A stretch of DNA of 57,163 nt from positions 1 to 57,163 of the forward strand of contig SHNJ01000026.1 in NCBI GenBank assembly GCA_004295055.1, read 5' to 3'. Positions 1 to 7,332 of this stretch are shown here, piece by piece. This stretch comes from Alphaproteobacteria bacterium (GTDB lineage Bacteria > Pseudomonadota > Alphaproteobacteria > SHNJ01). Below the pieces are notes generated by a model. The model was not told the origin of the DNA. It did not search any database and was given only the letters and a program-made list of their open reading frames with translations. Both the position numbers and the translations under genes were made by a program. Each line of letters begins with the position of its first letter. Position 1 is the first letter of the stretch.

Positions 1-1839
1 CATATCGGGATTCAGCTTTAATTGTTCCACGTGGAACAATTTGGCATGAGCCAAAAATTCCTCAGCGACGATTTTCTCCGCCTCGGCCCATGCCGGTTTT
101 TTATCCAAACTCTCGTAACGTTCGGCGAATTTCCGCGCTTGTAACGGATAATAAGCCATAATTTCCGTCGCGGTGTCGATCGCCGTCAAACCGCCGCCGA
201 TCACAACCGCAGGCAAACGGATTTGCAAATTAGCCAGCGAATCTTTTTTACCGGCGCCGGTTAATTGCAGGGCCATCAGAAAATCGGACGCAGCGCGCAC
301 ACCCTTGGCGAGATTGCCAGGAATATCGAGCAAGGTCGGCTTGCCCGCGCCGAGACACAGCGCGATGTGTTCGAACCCGGCATCGAATGCCTGTTGCACG
401 CCGAGCGTGCCGCCGAACCTGACACCGCCAAATAAATCGAACATCGCGCGGCGCTGTAAAATCAATCGCACAATTTTTAAAAAGTTTTTATCCCAGCGCA
501 CCGTGATTCCATATTCCGCCACGCCGCCAAATCCTGCCATCACGCGGTCATCCAGCCGTTCACGCAAAGTTTCTATGTCGCGAATAGGCTCGAACGGAAT
601 ATTCAGCGGTTCTATTTTCAATCCGTCTATTAAACAAACATAATGCCCGTCATTCAACAAATGATGCGATAGATTTATTCCGGCAGGACCCGCGCCAACC
701 ACCAAAATTTTCCGGCTTGTTTCAGGCGCAGGCAAAGGACGCCGTACATTCAAAGGATTCCAGCGAGTCAGCAATGAGTAAATTTCAAAACCCCAGGGCA
801 ATGCAAGAACGTCTTTCAACACTCGCGTTTCGATTTGCGGAATATCGACCGGTTCCTGTTTTTGATAAATGCAAGATTTCATACAGTCGTTGCAAATCCG
901 GTGGCCTGTGAGCGCGCACAAAGGGTTGTCGATCGTCACAACACCCAGGCTGCCGATAATATTGCCATGCGATTTCAGCAAATTCATTTCTGAAATTTTT
1001 TCTTCGAGCGGACATCCTGCCAGCATCACGCCATGCGGCGATTTCTGAAATTCATTTTTATTTTTCTCGCGCAAGCCCGTCGAGCAGGAATCCTTGCCTT
1101 GTTTATGGCACCAGATACAATAATTGGCTTGATCCAGCGCATATTCCAAGTTGCCGCCGGCATCGGTCAATTTAAATCCATCGCGCTGACGCAATTCCGA
1201 ACGCGGCGATTTCAAAACCATGTACCCATCGCGCATTTCGGTTTCGACAGGAACCAAATTCTGCGGATCTATTTTCTTCGGCAGTTTAAACAAAGCATCT
1301 TTTTTATGATGCGTGCGGCCAGCATCGGCAAACAAAGCCCAGCCAGCATATTGTTCCGCCAAAATTAAATTATGTTCATTATTTTTCTCATCCGCCAGCC
1401 ATGCCAGAATTTCTTCAGCAAATAATAATGGCGAAAACGCAGCACCAAATATTTTTTCCAGCTGCGCGCGCAAAGCATTTCCATCCAACACCCCCGCCGT
1501 TTCCGTGTTATATTTTTTGGCGGCCCGGCGTTGCACGAATTGACGCTTGCATTCATATAGCGGCGATAATTGATTATGCTGCGCGCGAAGCGCGGCGATT
1601 TCGGCACCAACGCCGAATAAATCGCCAATAAAAGATTCCACCAGCGGCGCCAGCGCGATTATAAATTCCGATTCCGCCAACTTGGTTTCAAATCCATCGC
1701 GCCGCGCGGTCATCAATTGATTGAACAGTCCGACATCCGCGCCCTGCAGAAAAGTGCAAAACGCCGCATCCAGGCGGATCAATCCGTCCCGCGCATAAAG
1801 ATCGGCAAAGGTCAAATTATGGGCCAAATGCAATGACAT
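1..1839 (-). CDS. FAD/NAD(P)-dependent oxidoreductase, GltD-like, partial (runs off left edge)
   Basis: An open frame of 613 codons runs from ATG at 1839 to the window edge with no stop, so the C-terminus is missing. Residues 1-230 form a helical region I do not recognise. Residues 241-323 hold eight cysteines (241, 244, 252, 276, 308, 316, 319, 323), including CIWC and CNDCMKSC, as in the Fe-S part of glutamate synthase small chain and dihydropyrimidine dehydrogenase. A Rossmann FAD-binding motif, VVGAGPAG, begins near residue 380. A second dinucleotide motif, VVIGGGLTAIDTA, lies near residue 540. This order suggests electron transfer between NAD(P)H, FAD and Fe-S clusters. The substrate cannot be named. 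The 20-bp palindrome at 21-40 lies in frame in this gene and encodes LFHVEQ. Confident as a flavoprotein, unsure of its role. Confidence 0.8.
   Translation of the reverse strand, partial: MSLHLAHNLTFADLYARDGLIRLDAAFCTFLQGADVGLFNQLMTARRDGFETKLAESEFIIALAPLVESFIGDLFGVGAEIAALRAQHNQLSPLYECKRQFVQRRAAKKYNTETAGVLDGNALRAQLEKIFGAAFSPLLFAEEILAWLADEKNNEHNLILAEQYAGWALFADAGRTHHKKDALFKLPKKIDPQNLVPVETEMRDGYMVLKSPRSELRQRDGFKLTDAGGNLEYALDQANYCIWCHKQGKDSCSTGLREKNKNEFQKSPHGVMLAGCPLEEKISEMNLLKSHGNIIGSLGVVTIDNPLCALTGHRICNDCMKSCIYQKQEPVDIPQIETRVLKDVLALPWGFEIYSLLTRWNPLNVRRPLPAPETSRKILVVGAGPAGINLSHHLLNDGHYVCLIDGLKIEPLNIPFEPIRDIETLRERLDDRVMAGFGGVAEYGITVRWDKNFLKIVRLILQRRAMFDLFGGVRFGGTLGVQQAFDAGFEHIALCLGAGKPTLLDIPGNLAKGVRAASDFLMALQLTGAGKKDSLANLQIRLPAVVIGGGLTAIDTATEIMAYYPLQARKFAERYESLDKKPAWAEAEKIVAEEFLAHAKLFHVEQLKLNPDM
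21..40. promoter_or_regulatory. parS-like ParB binding site
   Basis: ATTGTTCCACGTGGAACAAT is a perfect 20-bp palindrome. Its 16-bp core, TGTTCCACGTGGAACA (23-38), has the known bacterial parS form TGTTNCACGTGNAACA, where ParB loads to segregate the chromosome. It lies inside the oxidoreductase gene, as parS sites often lie in coding sequence. No parA or parB is in the window. By family knowledge such sites cluster near the replication origin, so the left edge may be close to it. I saw no other CACGTG-centred palindrome of this type in the window. Confidence 0.7.
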
Positions 1840-1881
1840 ACCCTTTATCTATAGGCTTTGTGGAAGAATGACAACCAAAAC

Positions 1882-2002
1882 TTCCCTCCCCCCTGTGGGG
1901 AGGGTAAGGGTGGGGGTATTGAGATATAAGCCTACCCCCATCCAAGAAAATCTAAGCGCCTGCGGCACTAAGATTTTCTATCCTTCCCCACAAGGGGGAA
2001 GG
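1882..2002. repeat. Intergenic inverted repeat, C/G-run type (copy 1)
   Basis: The outer arms are runs of CTTCCCTCCCCCC / GGGGGAAGG type, and inside are a GGGTGGGGGTA arm and its TACCCCCATCC partner. At the centre, AGAAAATCTAAG and CTAAGATTTTCT flank a GC-rich loop. It is related in layout to the elements at 27329-27450 and 27873-28032. It fills most of the gap between the oxidoreductase start and ctaA and would form a long hairpin if transcribed. Short ORFs across it are translations of the repeat, not genes. Confidence 0.65.
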
Positions 2003-2046
2003 AATAATTTCTTTGACGATCAAACAAAATTATATATGTTATCGAT

Positions 2047-3072
2047 ATGATCAATTCCGCAAAACCTGTTTCCGCTTGGCTTTTCCTGTGCTGTGCCATG
2101 ATTTTTATTATGGTCGCGATCGGCGGCGTTACGCGCCTGACCGAATCGGGGTTATCCATTACGCAATGGAAACCGGTCACCGGTATCATCCCGCCCCTGA
2201 ACGATGCCGAATGGCAAGCGGAGTTTTCGCTATACCAGCAAATCCCGGAATATCAGCTGGTACACAAAGGCATGACGCTGGATGAATATAAAAATATTTA
2301 TTTCTGGGAATATTTGCATCGCCTGTGGGGCCGATTGATTGGCGTCGTATTCGCTCTACCGCTAATTTATTTCTGGATGCGCGGAAAGTTGCAGCGTGAC
2401 TGGAAAGTGCCGTTGGTGATTTTATTCCTGCTCGGCCTGAATCAAGGATTCCTGGGTTGGTACATGGTGCAATCGGGATTGTCGGTCAATACCGATGTCA
2501 GCCAATACCGCTTGACCGCGCATTTAACGCTGGCCGCAACCATTTACGCTTATATGTTATGGATCGCGTTACATATTCGCAATTTTTATAAATCCGCGCC
2601 TTTGACTCCATCGCCTAAATATCTGCGTGGCGCGGCGATTATTCTGTTCGCGTTATTCTGGCTGACTTTCGTGATGGGCGGATTCATGGCCGGAACCAAT
2701 GCCGGATTATTATATACCACCTTCCCACAATTCAATGGCGAATGGGCGCCGGGCGGAATGTGGGAAATGCAGCCCTGGTATATGAATTTATTTGAAAATA
2801 CGACCACGATTCATGCGGTACACCGATTCCTGGCAAGCGCCTTAGTGATCGGCGCGCTGAGTTTAATGATGTATGGTTTTGCATCCAAGACATCCAAAAA
2901 AATCAAAGTGCCGTTGATTCATGTCGGTGTAATGAGCTTGATTCAAATGGCGCTGGGCATTTCCACCATCGCGCGCGGCGTGCCCGTTGCGCTTGGCGCA
3001 GCGCATCAAGCCGGCGCGATTTTATTGCTGACATTTTTTGTGTGGTTGTTGTTTAACTTGCGTAAAGTCTAA
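2047..3072 (+). CDS. ctaA: Heme A synthase (CtaA/COX15 family)
   Basis: The enzyme oxidises the C8 methyl group of heme O to give heme A for cytochrome c oxidase, in the inner membrane. The 341-residue length is right for the COX15 (type 2) form used by alphaproteobacteria and mitochondria. It opens with a membrane helix and the motif GGVTRLTESGLSI (residues 26-38). Conserved histidines lie at HRLWGRLIG (His91), TAHLTLA (His159), HAVHR (His256/259) and HQAG near residue 321, the expected heme ligand positions in the duplicated four-helix units. About eight membrane helices can be seen. The ATG at 2047 has no clear ribosome binding site. The gene meets hpd tail to tail with a 4-bp overlap of stop codons. 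Confidence 0.93.
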   Translation: MINSAKPVSAWLFLCCAMIFIMVAIGGVTRLTESGLSITQWKPVTGIIPPLNDAEWQAEFSLYQQIPEYQLVHKGMTLDEYKNIYFWEYLHRLWGRLIGVVFALPLIYFWMRGKLQRDWKVPLVILFLLGLNQGFLGWYMVQSGLSVNTDVSQYRLTAHLTLAATIYAYMLWIALHIRNFYKSAPLTPSPKYLRGAAIILFALFWLTFVMGGFMAGTNAGLLYTTFPQFNGEWAPGGMWEMQPWYMNLFENTTTIHAVHRFLASALVIGALSLMMYGFASKTSKKIKVPLIHVGVMSLIQMALGISTIARGVPVALGAAHQAGAILLLTFFVWLLFNLRKV

Positions 3073-4097
3073 GCTGCTTTTAACACGCCGCGGGCGACTT
3101 GATCGCGTTCCAGCGCTTCGAACAATGCGGTGAAATTGCCTTCGCCAAACCCGTCGCTGCCCTTGCGCTGAATCACTTCGAAAAACAGCGGACCGAATAC
3201 CGGCGGCGTTACGATTTGCAACAAGAATTCTTTATTTTCAGAAACGCCATCCAGCAAGATATAATTTTCCTTCATCCGTTTGATATTCTCGCCCGACCCC
3301 GGCAAGCGTTCCTGCAAGGCCTCGTAATACGCATCGGGGACCGGAATAAACGGTACGCCCTTGGCGCGCATGGATTCGACCGTGTCGTAAATATCATTCG
3401 GGTTCAGGGCGATGTGTTGAATCCCCTCGCCCTTGTAAGTTTCGATAAATTCGGCGATTTGCGATTGATCGTCGACCGATTCATTGATGGTCAGGCGCAT
3501 CGTATCGCAAGAACTTAGCAACGCCCGGCTGCGAAGCGCCGTCTGCTTGCCCTTGATATGGAAATACCGGATTTCGCGGAATCCAAATACATCTTTGTAA
3601 AATTGCGCCCATCCATCCAGCGCGCCGCGTTTAACGTTATACGCCAGATGGTCGATTTGTTTCAGGCCAATATCCAAATCGTTGCGCGAAATTTCTATGG
3701 TAAAATCGGCAAATAATTGCGGCGCGGTTTTTGCATCCAGCACATAAATCAAACTGCCGCCAATGCCTTCGATCGCGTCGATTGGCGCGGATAAATATTC
3801 CGGTTTGCGCGACGATAATTTGTAACCGCCGGATTGCGCGCGGGACAAACAACCCGCGACATCGGTCACATAAAATCCGGCTGCCGCGGCGGCGGGACCA
3901 TGCGCGGCGGAAAATTCGGCGGCAAAGGAAGTTGGAATTTGATTCAAAACAAAATAAATGCCGCCCTGATGAAACAACCGTACCGGCAAGGTTTTGTGCC
4001 GCCCAATTTCGGCAAATCCCATATGCGCAAACAACCCCACCAATTCATCGGGTTTGGGAGTAGCAAATTCGACAAAGGCAAAACCGGCGGTAGTCAT
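3069..4097 (-). CDS. hpd: 4-hydroxyphenylpyruvate dioxygenase
   Basis: Converts 4-hydroxyphenylpyruvate to homogentisate in tyrosine breakdown; a non-heme Fe(II) enzyme made of two VOC domains. The 342-residue length is typical of the bacterial form. The catalytic C-terminal domain shows the iron ligands His150 (QIDHLAYNV), His228 (GIQHIALN) and Glu307 (FFEVIQRKG). The C-terminal GFGEGNFTALFEALE is characteristic of the family. The N-terminal VOC half (residues 5-130) is more divergent, as usual. No homogentisate pathway gene lies beside it. The stop codon overlaps that of ctaA on the other strand. Confidence 0.95.
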   Translation of the reverse strand: MTTAGFAFVEFATPKPDELVGLFAHMGFAEIGRHKTLPVRLFHQGGIYFVLNQIPTSFAAEFSAAHGPAAAAAGFYVTDVAGCLSRAQSGGYKLSSRKPEYLSAPIDAIEGIGGSLIYVLDAKTAPQLFADFTIEISRNDLDIGLKQIDHLAYNVKRGALDGWAQFYKDVFGFREIRYFHIKGKQTALRSRALLSSCDTMRLTINESVDDQSQIAEFIETYKGEGIQHIALNPNDIYDTVESMRAKGVPFIPVPDAYYEALQERLPGSGENIKRMKENYILLDGVSENKEFLLQIVTPPVFGPLFFEVIQRKGSDGFGEGNFTALFEALERDQVARGVLKAA

Positions 4098-4185
4098 TAA
4101 ATTTCAGATCCTGAATGGCGTTTAATTGATTGATTATGCATGAATATAGTCCACCCCAATCCGCTTGCCCAGGGTAATTTAACTA

Positions 4186-4219
4186 CGCTTGACAATATAA
4201 AGTTTGTATTTATAACGGA
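4186..4219 (+). promoter_or_regulatory. Promoter, copy 1 of a duplicated 34-bp element
   Basis: TTGACA at 4189-4194 and TATAAC at 4211-4216 are separated by 16 bp, a near-consensus housekeeping promoter. The whole 34-bp segment 4186-4219 is repeated base for base at 5235-5268. A related TAATTGATTGATTATG-like stretch lies upstream of both copies (about 4122 and 5171). It stands just upstream of the acyl-carrier-like gene at 4240. Confidence 0.75.
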
Positions 4220-4239
4220 TATAAAGATAGGAAGATTTT

Positions 4240-5115
4240 TTGAGTTGTCATATCATACAAACTACAGTTGATGATGCAGATCTCGCAAAATTCATGCTCG
4301 CTTTAGAAAAAGTTGGAGCCACTCTTTCTCACCCACTGCAATTAGATACATCCACCTCAAATTTAGGAATAGATTATAAAATTTGCGGTGAAGGAGGCGG
4401 TTGGTATGCTAGCGATATTGCCGACCTAGTAACCGAATTAACCTCGCTTTATAATACGGACCCGCCTGAGGGATTTGATATAGTCCCATTATTCTCCTCA
4501 ACAGTTACTGTTCGTGACCTACTGAAAAAAGTCAAGGAATGGGCTAGCCAACCAACCAATCACGATCTTGCCCTATTTGCTCATGTATTGAGCACTCATA
4601 GAACGCGCACATCAGCACCAAAATTATTCGAAGATACCTTGCTTACCTCAATGAATTTAGGAGAATTAGACTATAGTTCGTTGATTGCAGCCTTAGAAGA
4701 AGCTTATGGGGTAATTCTTCCGCGTTTTAACACCGACGAATTATTAAATCGTATATATACTGTCGGCGATTTAATCCAATTTGTTAAAGCATCTAAACCG
4801 GACCCCAATTCTCCGGTAACGCAGGCTGGCAATCAGACATTTACCCGCGATCAGGTTTTAGATCTGGTATGCGAACAAATGGCGGCCACATTTGATCGGG
4901 ACAGGCAAACTCTTTCCGCAGAAACTCCGCTCGCACTTGCCGGTGTTACGCATGAACGCAAAGATACGGAAAAAGCAGTGGAAGCACTCGAAAGAAAATT
5001 TGGGATTCCAAATCGAGTCAATCCAAGATCTGTTTCCAGAAACAACTGCATGGATGATCTGGCAAAAGCGGTATTACACGTGCTGATGGACCAACATCGT
5101 ATTCGTGCACAGTAG
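4240..5115 (+). CDS. Protein of degenerate acyl-carrier-like domains
   Basis: I do not recognise a named family for the 291-residue whole, but it reads as carrier-protein-like folds in series. Domain B (about 107-185) has LIAALEEAYGVILP and TVGDLIQFV, matching helices II-III and IV of acyl carrier proteins. At the DSL position, where the serine carries phosphopantetheine, it has Gly-Glu-Leu (141-143). Domain C (about 201-285) has AVEALERKFGIP and Arg240 at the serine position. Domain A (1-103) is weaker: DIADLVTELTSLY with VTVRDLLKKV. The start is TTG at 4240, preceded by AGGAAG at 4229-4234. The gene is AT-rich compared with its neighbours. Its promoter is identical to that of the true ACP gene downstream, suggesting a duplicated locus. 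Function unknown. Confidence 0.7.
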   Translation: MSCHIIQTTVDDADLAKFMLALEKVGATLSHPLQLDTSTSNLGIDYKICGEGGGWYASDIADLVTELTSLYNTDPPEGFDIVPLFSSTVTVRDLLKKVKEWASQPTNHDLALFAHVLSTHRTRTSAPKLFEDTLLTSMNLGELDYSSLIAALEEAYGVILPRFNTDELLNRIYTVGDLIQFVKASKPDPNSPVTQAGNQTFTRDQVLDLVCEQMAATFDRDRQTLSAETPLALAGVTHERKDTEKAVEALERKFGIPNRVNPRSVSRNNCMDDLAKAVLHVLMDQHRIRAQ

Positions 5116-5131
5116 ATATAAAATTTAAAGC

Positions 5132-5150
5132 GGGGGGTTTCCCCCACCTT
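5132..5150 (+). terminator. Possible weak terminator
   Basis: GGGGG GTTT CCCCC forms a short GC hairpin 16 bases after the stop of the gene ending at 5115, followed by ACCTTTTA. The T-run is short, so termination may be partial. It separates the first acyl-carrier-like gene from the second copy of the promoter. Confidence 0.45.
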
Positions 5151-5234
5151 TTACCCCAATTTATCGACTCTAATTAATTGATTATGTTGAAAACACAACT
5201 CACTAGTAGCCACACTCTTTGACCCATTCTTCAT

Positions 5235-5268
5235 CGCTTGACAATATAAAGTTTGTATTTATAACGGA
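5235..5268 (+). promoter_or_regulatory. Promoter, copy 2 of the duplicated 34-bp element
   Basis: TTGACA at 5238-5243 and TATAAC at 5260-5265 with a 16-bp spacer, identical over 34 bp to 4186-4219. It drives the ACP gene at 5290, and the identity implies that both acyl-carrier-like units are expressed in the same way. Confidence 0.75.
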
Positions 5269-5289
5269 GAAAATTTACAGGAGATTTAA

Positions 5290-5658
5290 ATGCCAACAAC
5301 CTCAGCAGCCATTGATCCAGCCACATTAGATCGTACCGAAATCACAAGCCATGTAAAAGACATTGTCGCCGCGAAATCGAGGGTAGATCGCGCCAAATTG
5401 GACGACATGGATTTAACCACCACACATTTTGTCGGTGACCTTAACGCCGATAGTTTGGACTTTGTTGAATTGATTATGGCGGTTGAAGATAGATTTGGAA
5501 TCAAAATTCCAGACGAGGATGCGGAAAGACTCACCACTGTCGACTTATTAATCGGTTATGTAGCGGGAGAAAGATTACCAGATGTTCCAGCGGCAACTAC
5601 GTGCGGATTGAACAAACAACATCTACAATCGCCTTATGGAATTTGCGTGAAAGCTTAG
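5290..5658 (+). CDS. Acyl carrier protein (extra copy)
   Basis: A genuine acyl carrier protein domain: residues 47-90 contain [19 protein letters not shown] and [16 protein letters not shown]. Ser55 of the DSL motif is the expected 4'-phosphopantetheine site. The 122 residues exceed the usual 78 or so: there is an N-terminal extension of about 20 residues and a C-terminal tail after about residue 97 (GERLPDVP onward) that does not look ACP-like. AGGAG lies just upstream of ATG 5290. No fab genes are beside it, so it is probably not the housekeeping acpP. The tail overlaps the next gene by 58 bp in another frame. The tail may be an artefact of an old frameshift that split a longer protein. The acyl or other cargo cannot be inferred. 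Confidence 0.85.
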   Translation: MPTTSAAIDPATLDRTEITSHVKDIVAAKSRVDRAKLDDMDLTTTHFVGDLNADSLDFVELIMAVEDRFGIKIPDEDAERLTTVDLLIGYVAGERLPDVPAATTCGLNKQHLQSPYGICVKA

Positions 5659-6203
5659 GTTGTCAATTTGGCATTTCTCCCAATGATGTCCAACCAAACA
5701 CCACTTTGGGTTCGTTAGGATTAAACGACCCATTGGCAGTCGCCGGAATTCAAAGTGCGATGGAGCATACGCTAGGCTGTAGTTTTGCAAAGGGTGGCGA
5801 TTTAAGTGTCTTGAGCAAACCTAGCTCAACTATATCGGAAGCACTCGCAGCGATTGATGCCTGCCCGAAACAACCTGTAAGCGCTAAATCTTCTAAACCA
5901 AAAAAACCCAGCGCACCAAATGCTGCTGTTGATTTAAATACTGTTTTAGATTTTGTAGCCGATGTTTGCTTAAGCAGCGCGGGCGTACAACTTGAACAGC
6001 AAAGAAAAACTAATTTAACTGCAAGTTTTCCACAAGTGCCGCACGGTTTTCATTCTTATGTCATCGTAAGATTTTGTAAGCAATTTGGGCTTGCCTCCAA
6101 TCCAACGATAGAAAGCGGCGCTTCGCGTTGCGTAACCCCTATGGGCCTATTTAATCTTGCTTGCAATCTTTTGGCCTCTGAACGACGATTGAACGCAAGA
6201 TAA
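5601..6203 (+). CDS. Degenerate two-domain acyl-carrier-like protein
   Basis: 200 residues beginning with GTG at 5601, without a clear ribosome binding site, inside the end of the ACP gene. Residues 8-85 read as a carrier fold, with [26 protein letters not shown] in two parts around Asp43-Pro44-Leu45, so proline replaces the phosphopantetheine serine. After a Lys/Pro/Ser-rich linker (about 92-110), residues 113-195 look like another such fold ([12 protein letters not shown]), again with no serine at the site. Joined to the upstream ACP the total would be about 300 residues in three domains, close to the 291-residue gene at 4240. It is probably translated by coupling to the ACP. Function unknown. 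A strong terminator follows. Confidence 0.65.
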   Translation: MRIEQTTSTIALWNLRESLGCQFGISPNDVQPNTTLGSLGLNDPLAVAGIQSAMEHTLGCSFAKGGDLSVLSKPSSTISEALAAIDACPKQPVSAKSSKPKKPSAPNAAVDLNTVLDFVADVCLSSAGVQLEQQRKTNLTASFPQVPHGFHSYVIVRFCKQFGLASNPTIESGASRCVTPMGLFNLACNLLASERRLNAR

Positions 6204-6219
6204 GCTTATAAAAACATCG

Positions 6220-6248
6220 AAGCGGGGTTTTTCCCCGCTTCTTTTTTT
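6220..6248 (+). terminator. Rho-independent terminator
   Basis: AAGCGGGG TTTTT CCCCGCTT is an 8-bp perfect stem followed by CTTTTTTT. It closes the acyl-carrier-like block. Confidence 0.9.
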
Positions 6249-6281
6249 ACCCTGCCTGCAACTAACCTGTTCAACTGAATT

Positions 6282-6587
6282 TTAATGGTGATCGGTGCTG
6301 CGCAAAAATGGCACGATGTTGGTTGGAATTGCGGTGCCCGACCGTTCGGCCCAATGCACAATATTATGCAACAATGGCACGGCGCCGGATGGATCTTCTT
6401 CGACTTGAATAATATGTTTTGCCAATGCGGCCAGCGCGGCGACATCGGTCGAATCTTGCGGTTGTAATTTACAAATGGATTTTAAAACTTGGTCGGCTTC
6501 GAATCCCAGCGGATCGTTTTCAATCGGCGAATTGCACAACGATTGATACAAAGCCTGATATTCTGCGATTAATTTGGTCAACTTCAT
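6282..6587 (-). CDS. Small conserved-looking hypothetical protein
   Basis: 101 residues, mostly helical, beginning MKLTKLIAEYQALYQSL, with no membrane segment or signal peptide. GGAGGA stands 6 bases before the ATG at 6587, a good ribosome binding site, which favours this frame over the overlapping minus frame 6206-6445. A block of alternating acidic and hydrophobic residues fills the middle. I do not recognise the family. It converges on the terminator of the ACP block. The 284 bases upstream to the next gene show nothing I can name. Confidence 0.6.
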   Translation of the reverse strand: MKLTKLIAEYQALYQSLCNSPIENDPLGFEADQVLKSICKLQPQDSTDVAALAALAKHIIQVEEDPSGAVPLLHNIVHWAERSGTAIPTNIVPFLRSTDHH

Positions 6588-6871
6588 GCTTGTCCTCCAG
6601 CGTACCTACTTGGTTGCTATTTCTATTCCCGTTTTATGAGCATATAAGACAGATCCTAACGGCTGGTTAATGCAGCGCAATAAAACGCGGAAAATGGGCT
6701 CAAAAACGAAATATATCTTCAAGGGATACGGTGGATTAACAATCACTTCTCACCTGCTATTTAGAACAACTTCTTGTATTGTAACTGAATAATTTTTCTT
6801 TTGCTGGCGGATTTGCTATTCTTTTTCGGCCAGTTGGTGGATGTTATTTCAAATTATGCTACATAAATTTC

Positions 6872-7309
6872 ATGACAAAATTAAAAACTAAAAAAACCAA
6901 TACTTTGCCGGCGAACGATTTAACACCGATTCGCAAAAAAGTATTGCATATTATTCGCGGATACAACCGCCCCATCGGCGCGTATGCGTTGCTGGACGAA
7001 TATAAAAAAGATCACCCCAACGCGGCGCCGCCGACCATATACCGCGCGCTGGAATATTTAATGGATCAGCATTTGATTCATAAAATTGAAAAATTGAATG
7101 CTTATGTCGCCTGTGGCCACGACCACAATCACGGCAACCATACCGAGGCGGTGCAAATTCTGGTTTGCACCAAATGCGGCAAAACGCGCGAAACCGATGC
7201 TACAGAGCTGAACAAAAGCACCGCCAAACTTGCTAAAAAGCTTGGCTTTGTGGTGGAACAAAGTATCCTGGAAGTCATCGGGCATTGTAAAAACTGCCAA
7301 TCATCTTAG
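6872..7309 (+). CDS. Fur-family metalloregulator, Zur-like
   Basis: 145 residues with the Fur winged helix (about 18-75: TPIRKKVLHIIRGYNRPI ... PPTIYRALEYLMD) followed by the metal-binding dimer domain. The DNA-recognition segment PTIYRALEYL is well conserved. The structural zinc site is visible as CTKCG (near 110) and CKNC at the C-terminus. The segment ACGHDHNHGNHTEAVQILVC is rich in histidine, which resembles Zur more than Fur or PerR. Expected role: zinc-dependent repression of uptake genes. No zinc transporter is in the window. It lies 23 bp upstream of nadK on the same strand and may be cotranscribed with it. Specificity for zinc is inferred. Confidence 0.82.
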   Translation: MTKLKTKKTNTLPANDLTPIRKKVLHIIRGYNRPIGAYALLDEYKKDHPNAAPPTIYRALEYLMDQHLIHKIEKLNAYVACGHDHNHGNHTEAVQILVCTKCGKTRETDATELNKSTAKLAKKLGFVVEQSILEVIGHCKNCQSS

Positions 7310-7332
7310 TATTTTTCATTTAGTCTTTTTTC

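Noticed and set aside
173-1631. Several plus-strand ORFs of 64-156 codons
   Set aside because: They lie antisense to the long minus-strand oxidoreductase frame, which has coherent FAD and cysteine motifs; they are shadows.
1868-2050. Small plus-strand ORF upstream of ctaA
   Set aside because: It is a translation of the C-run palindromic repeat and has no independent support.
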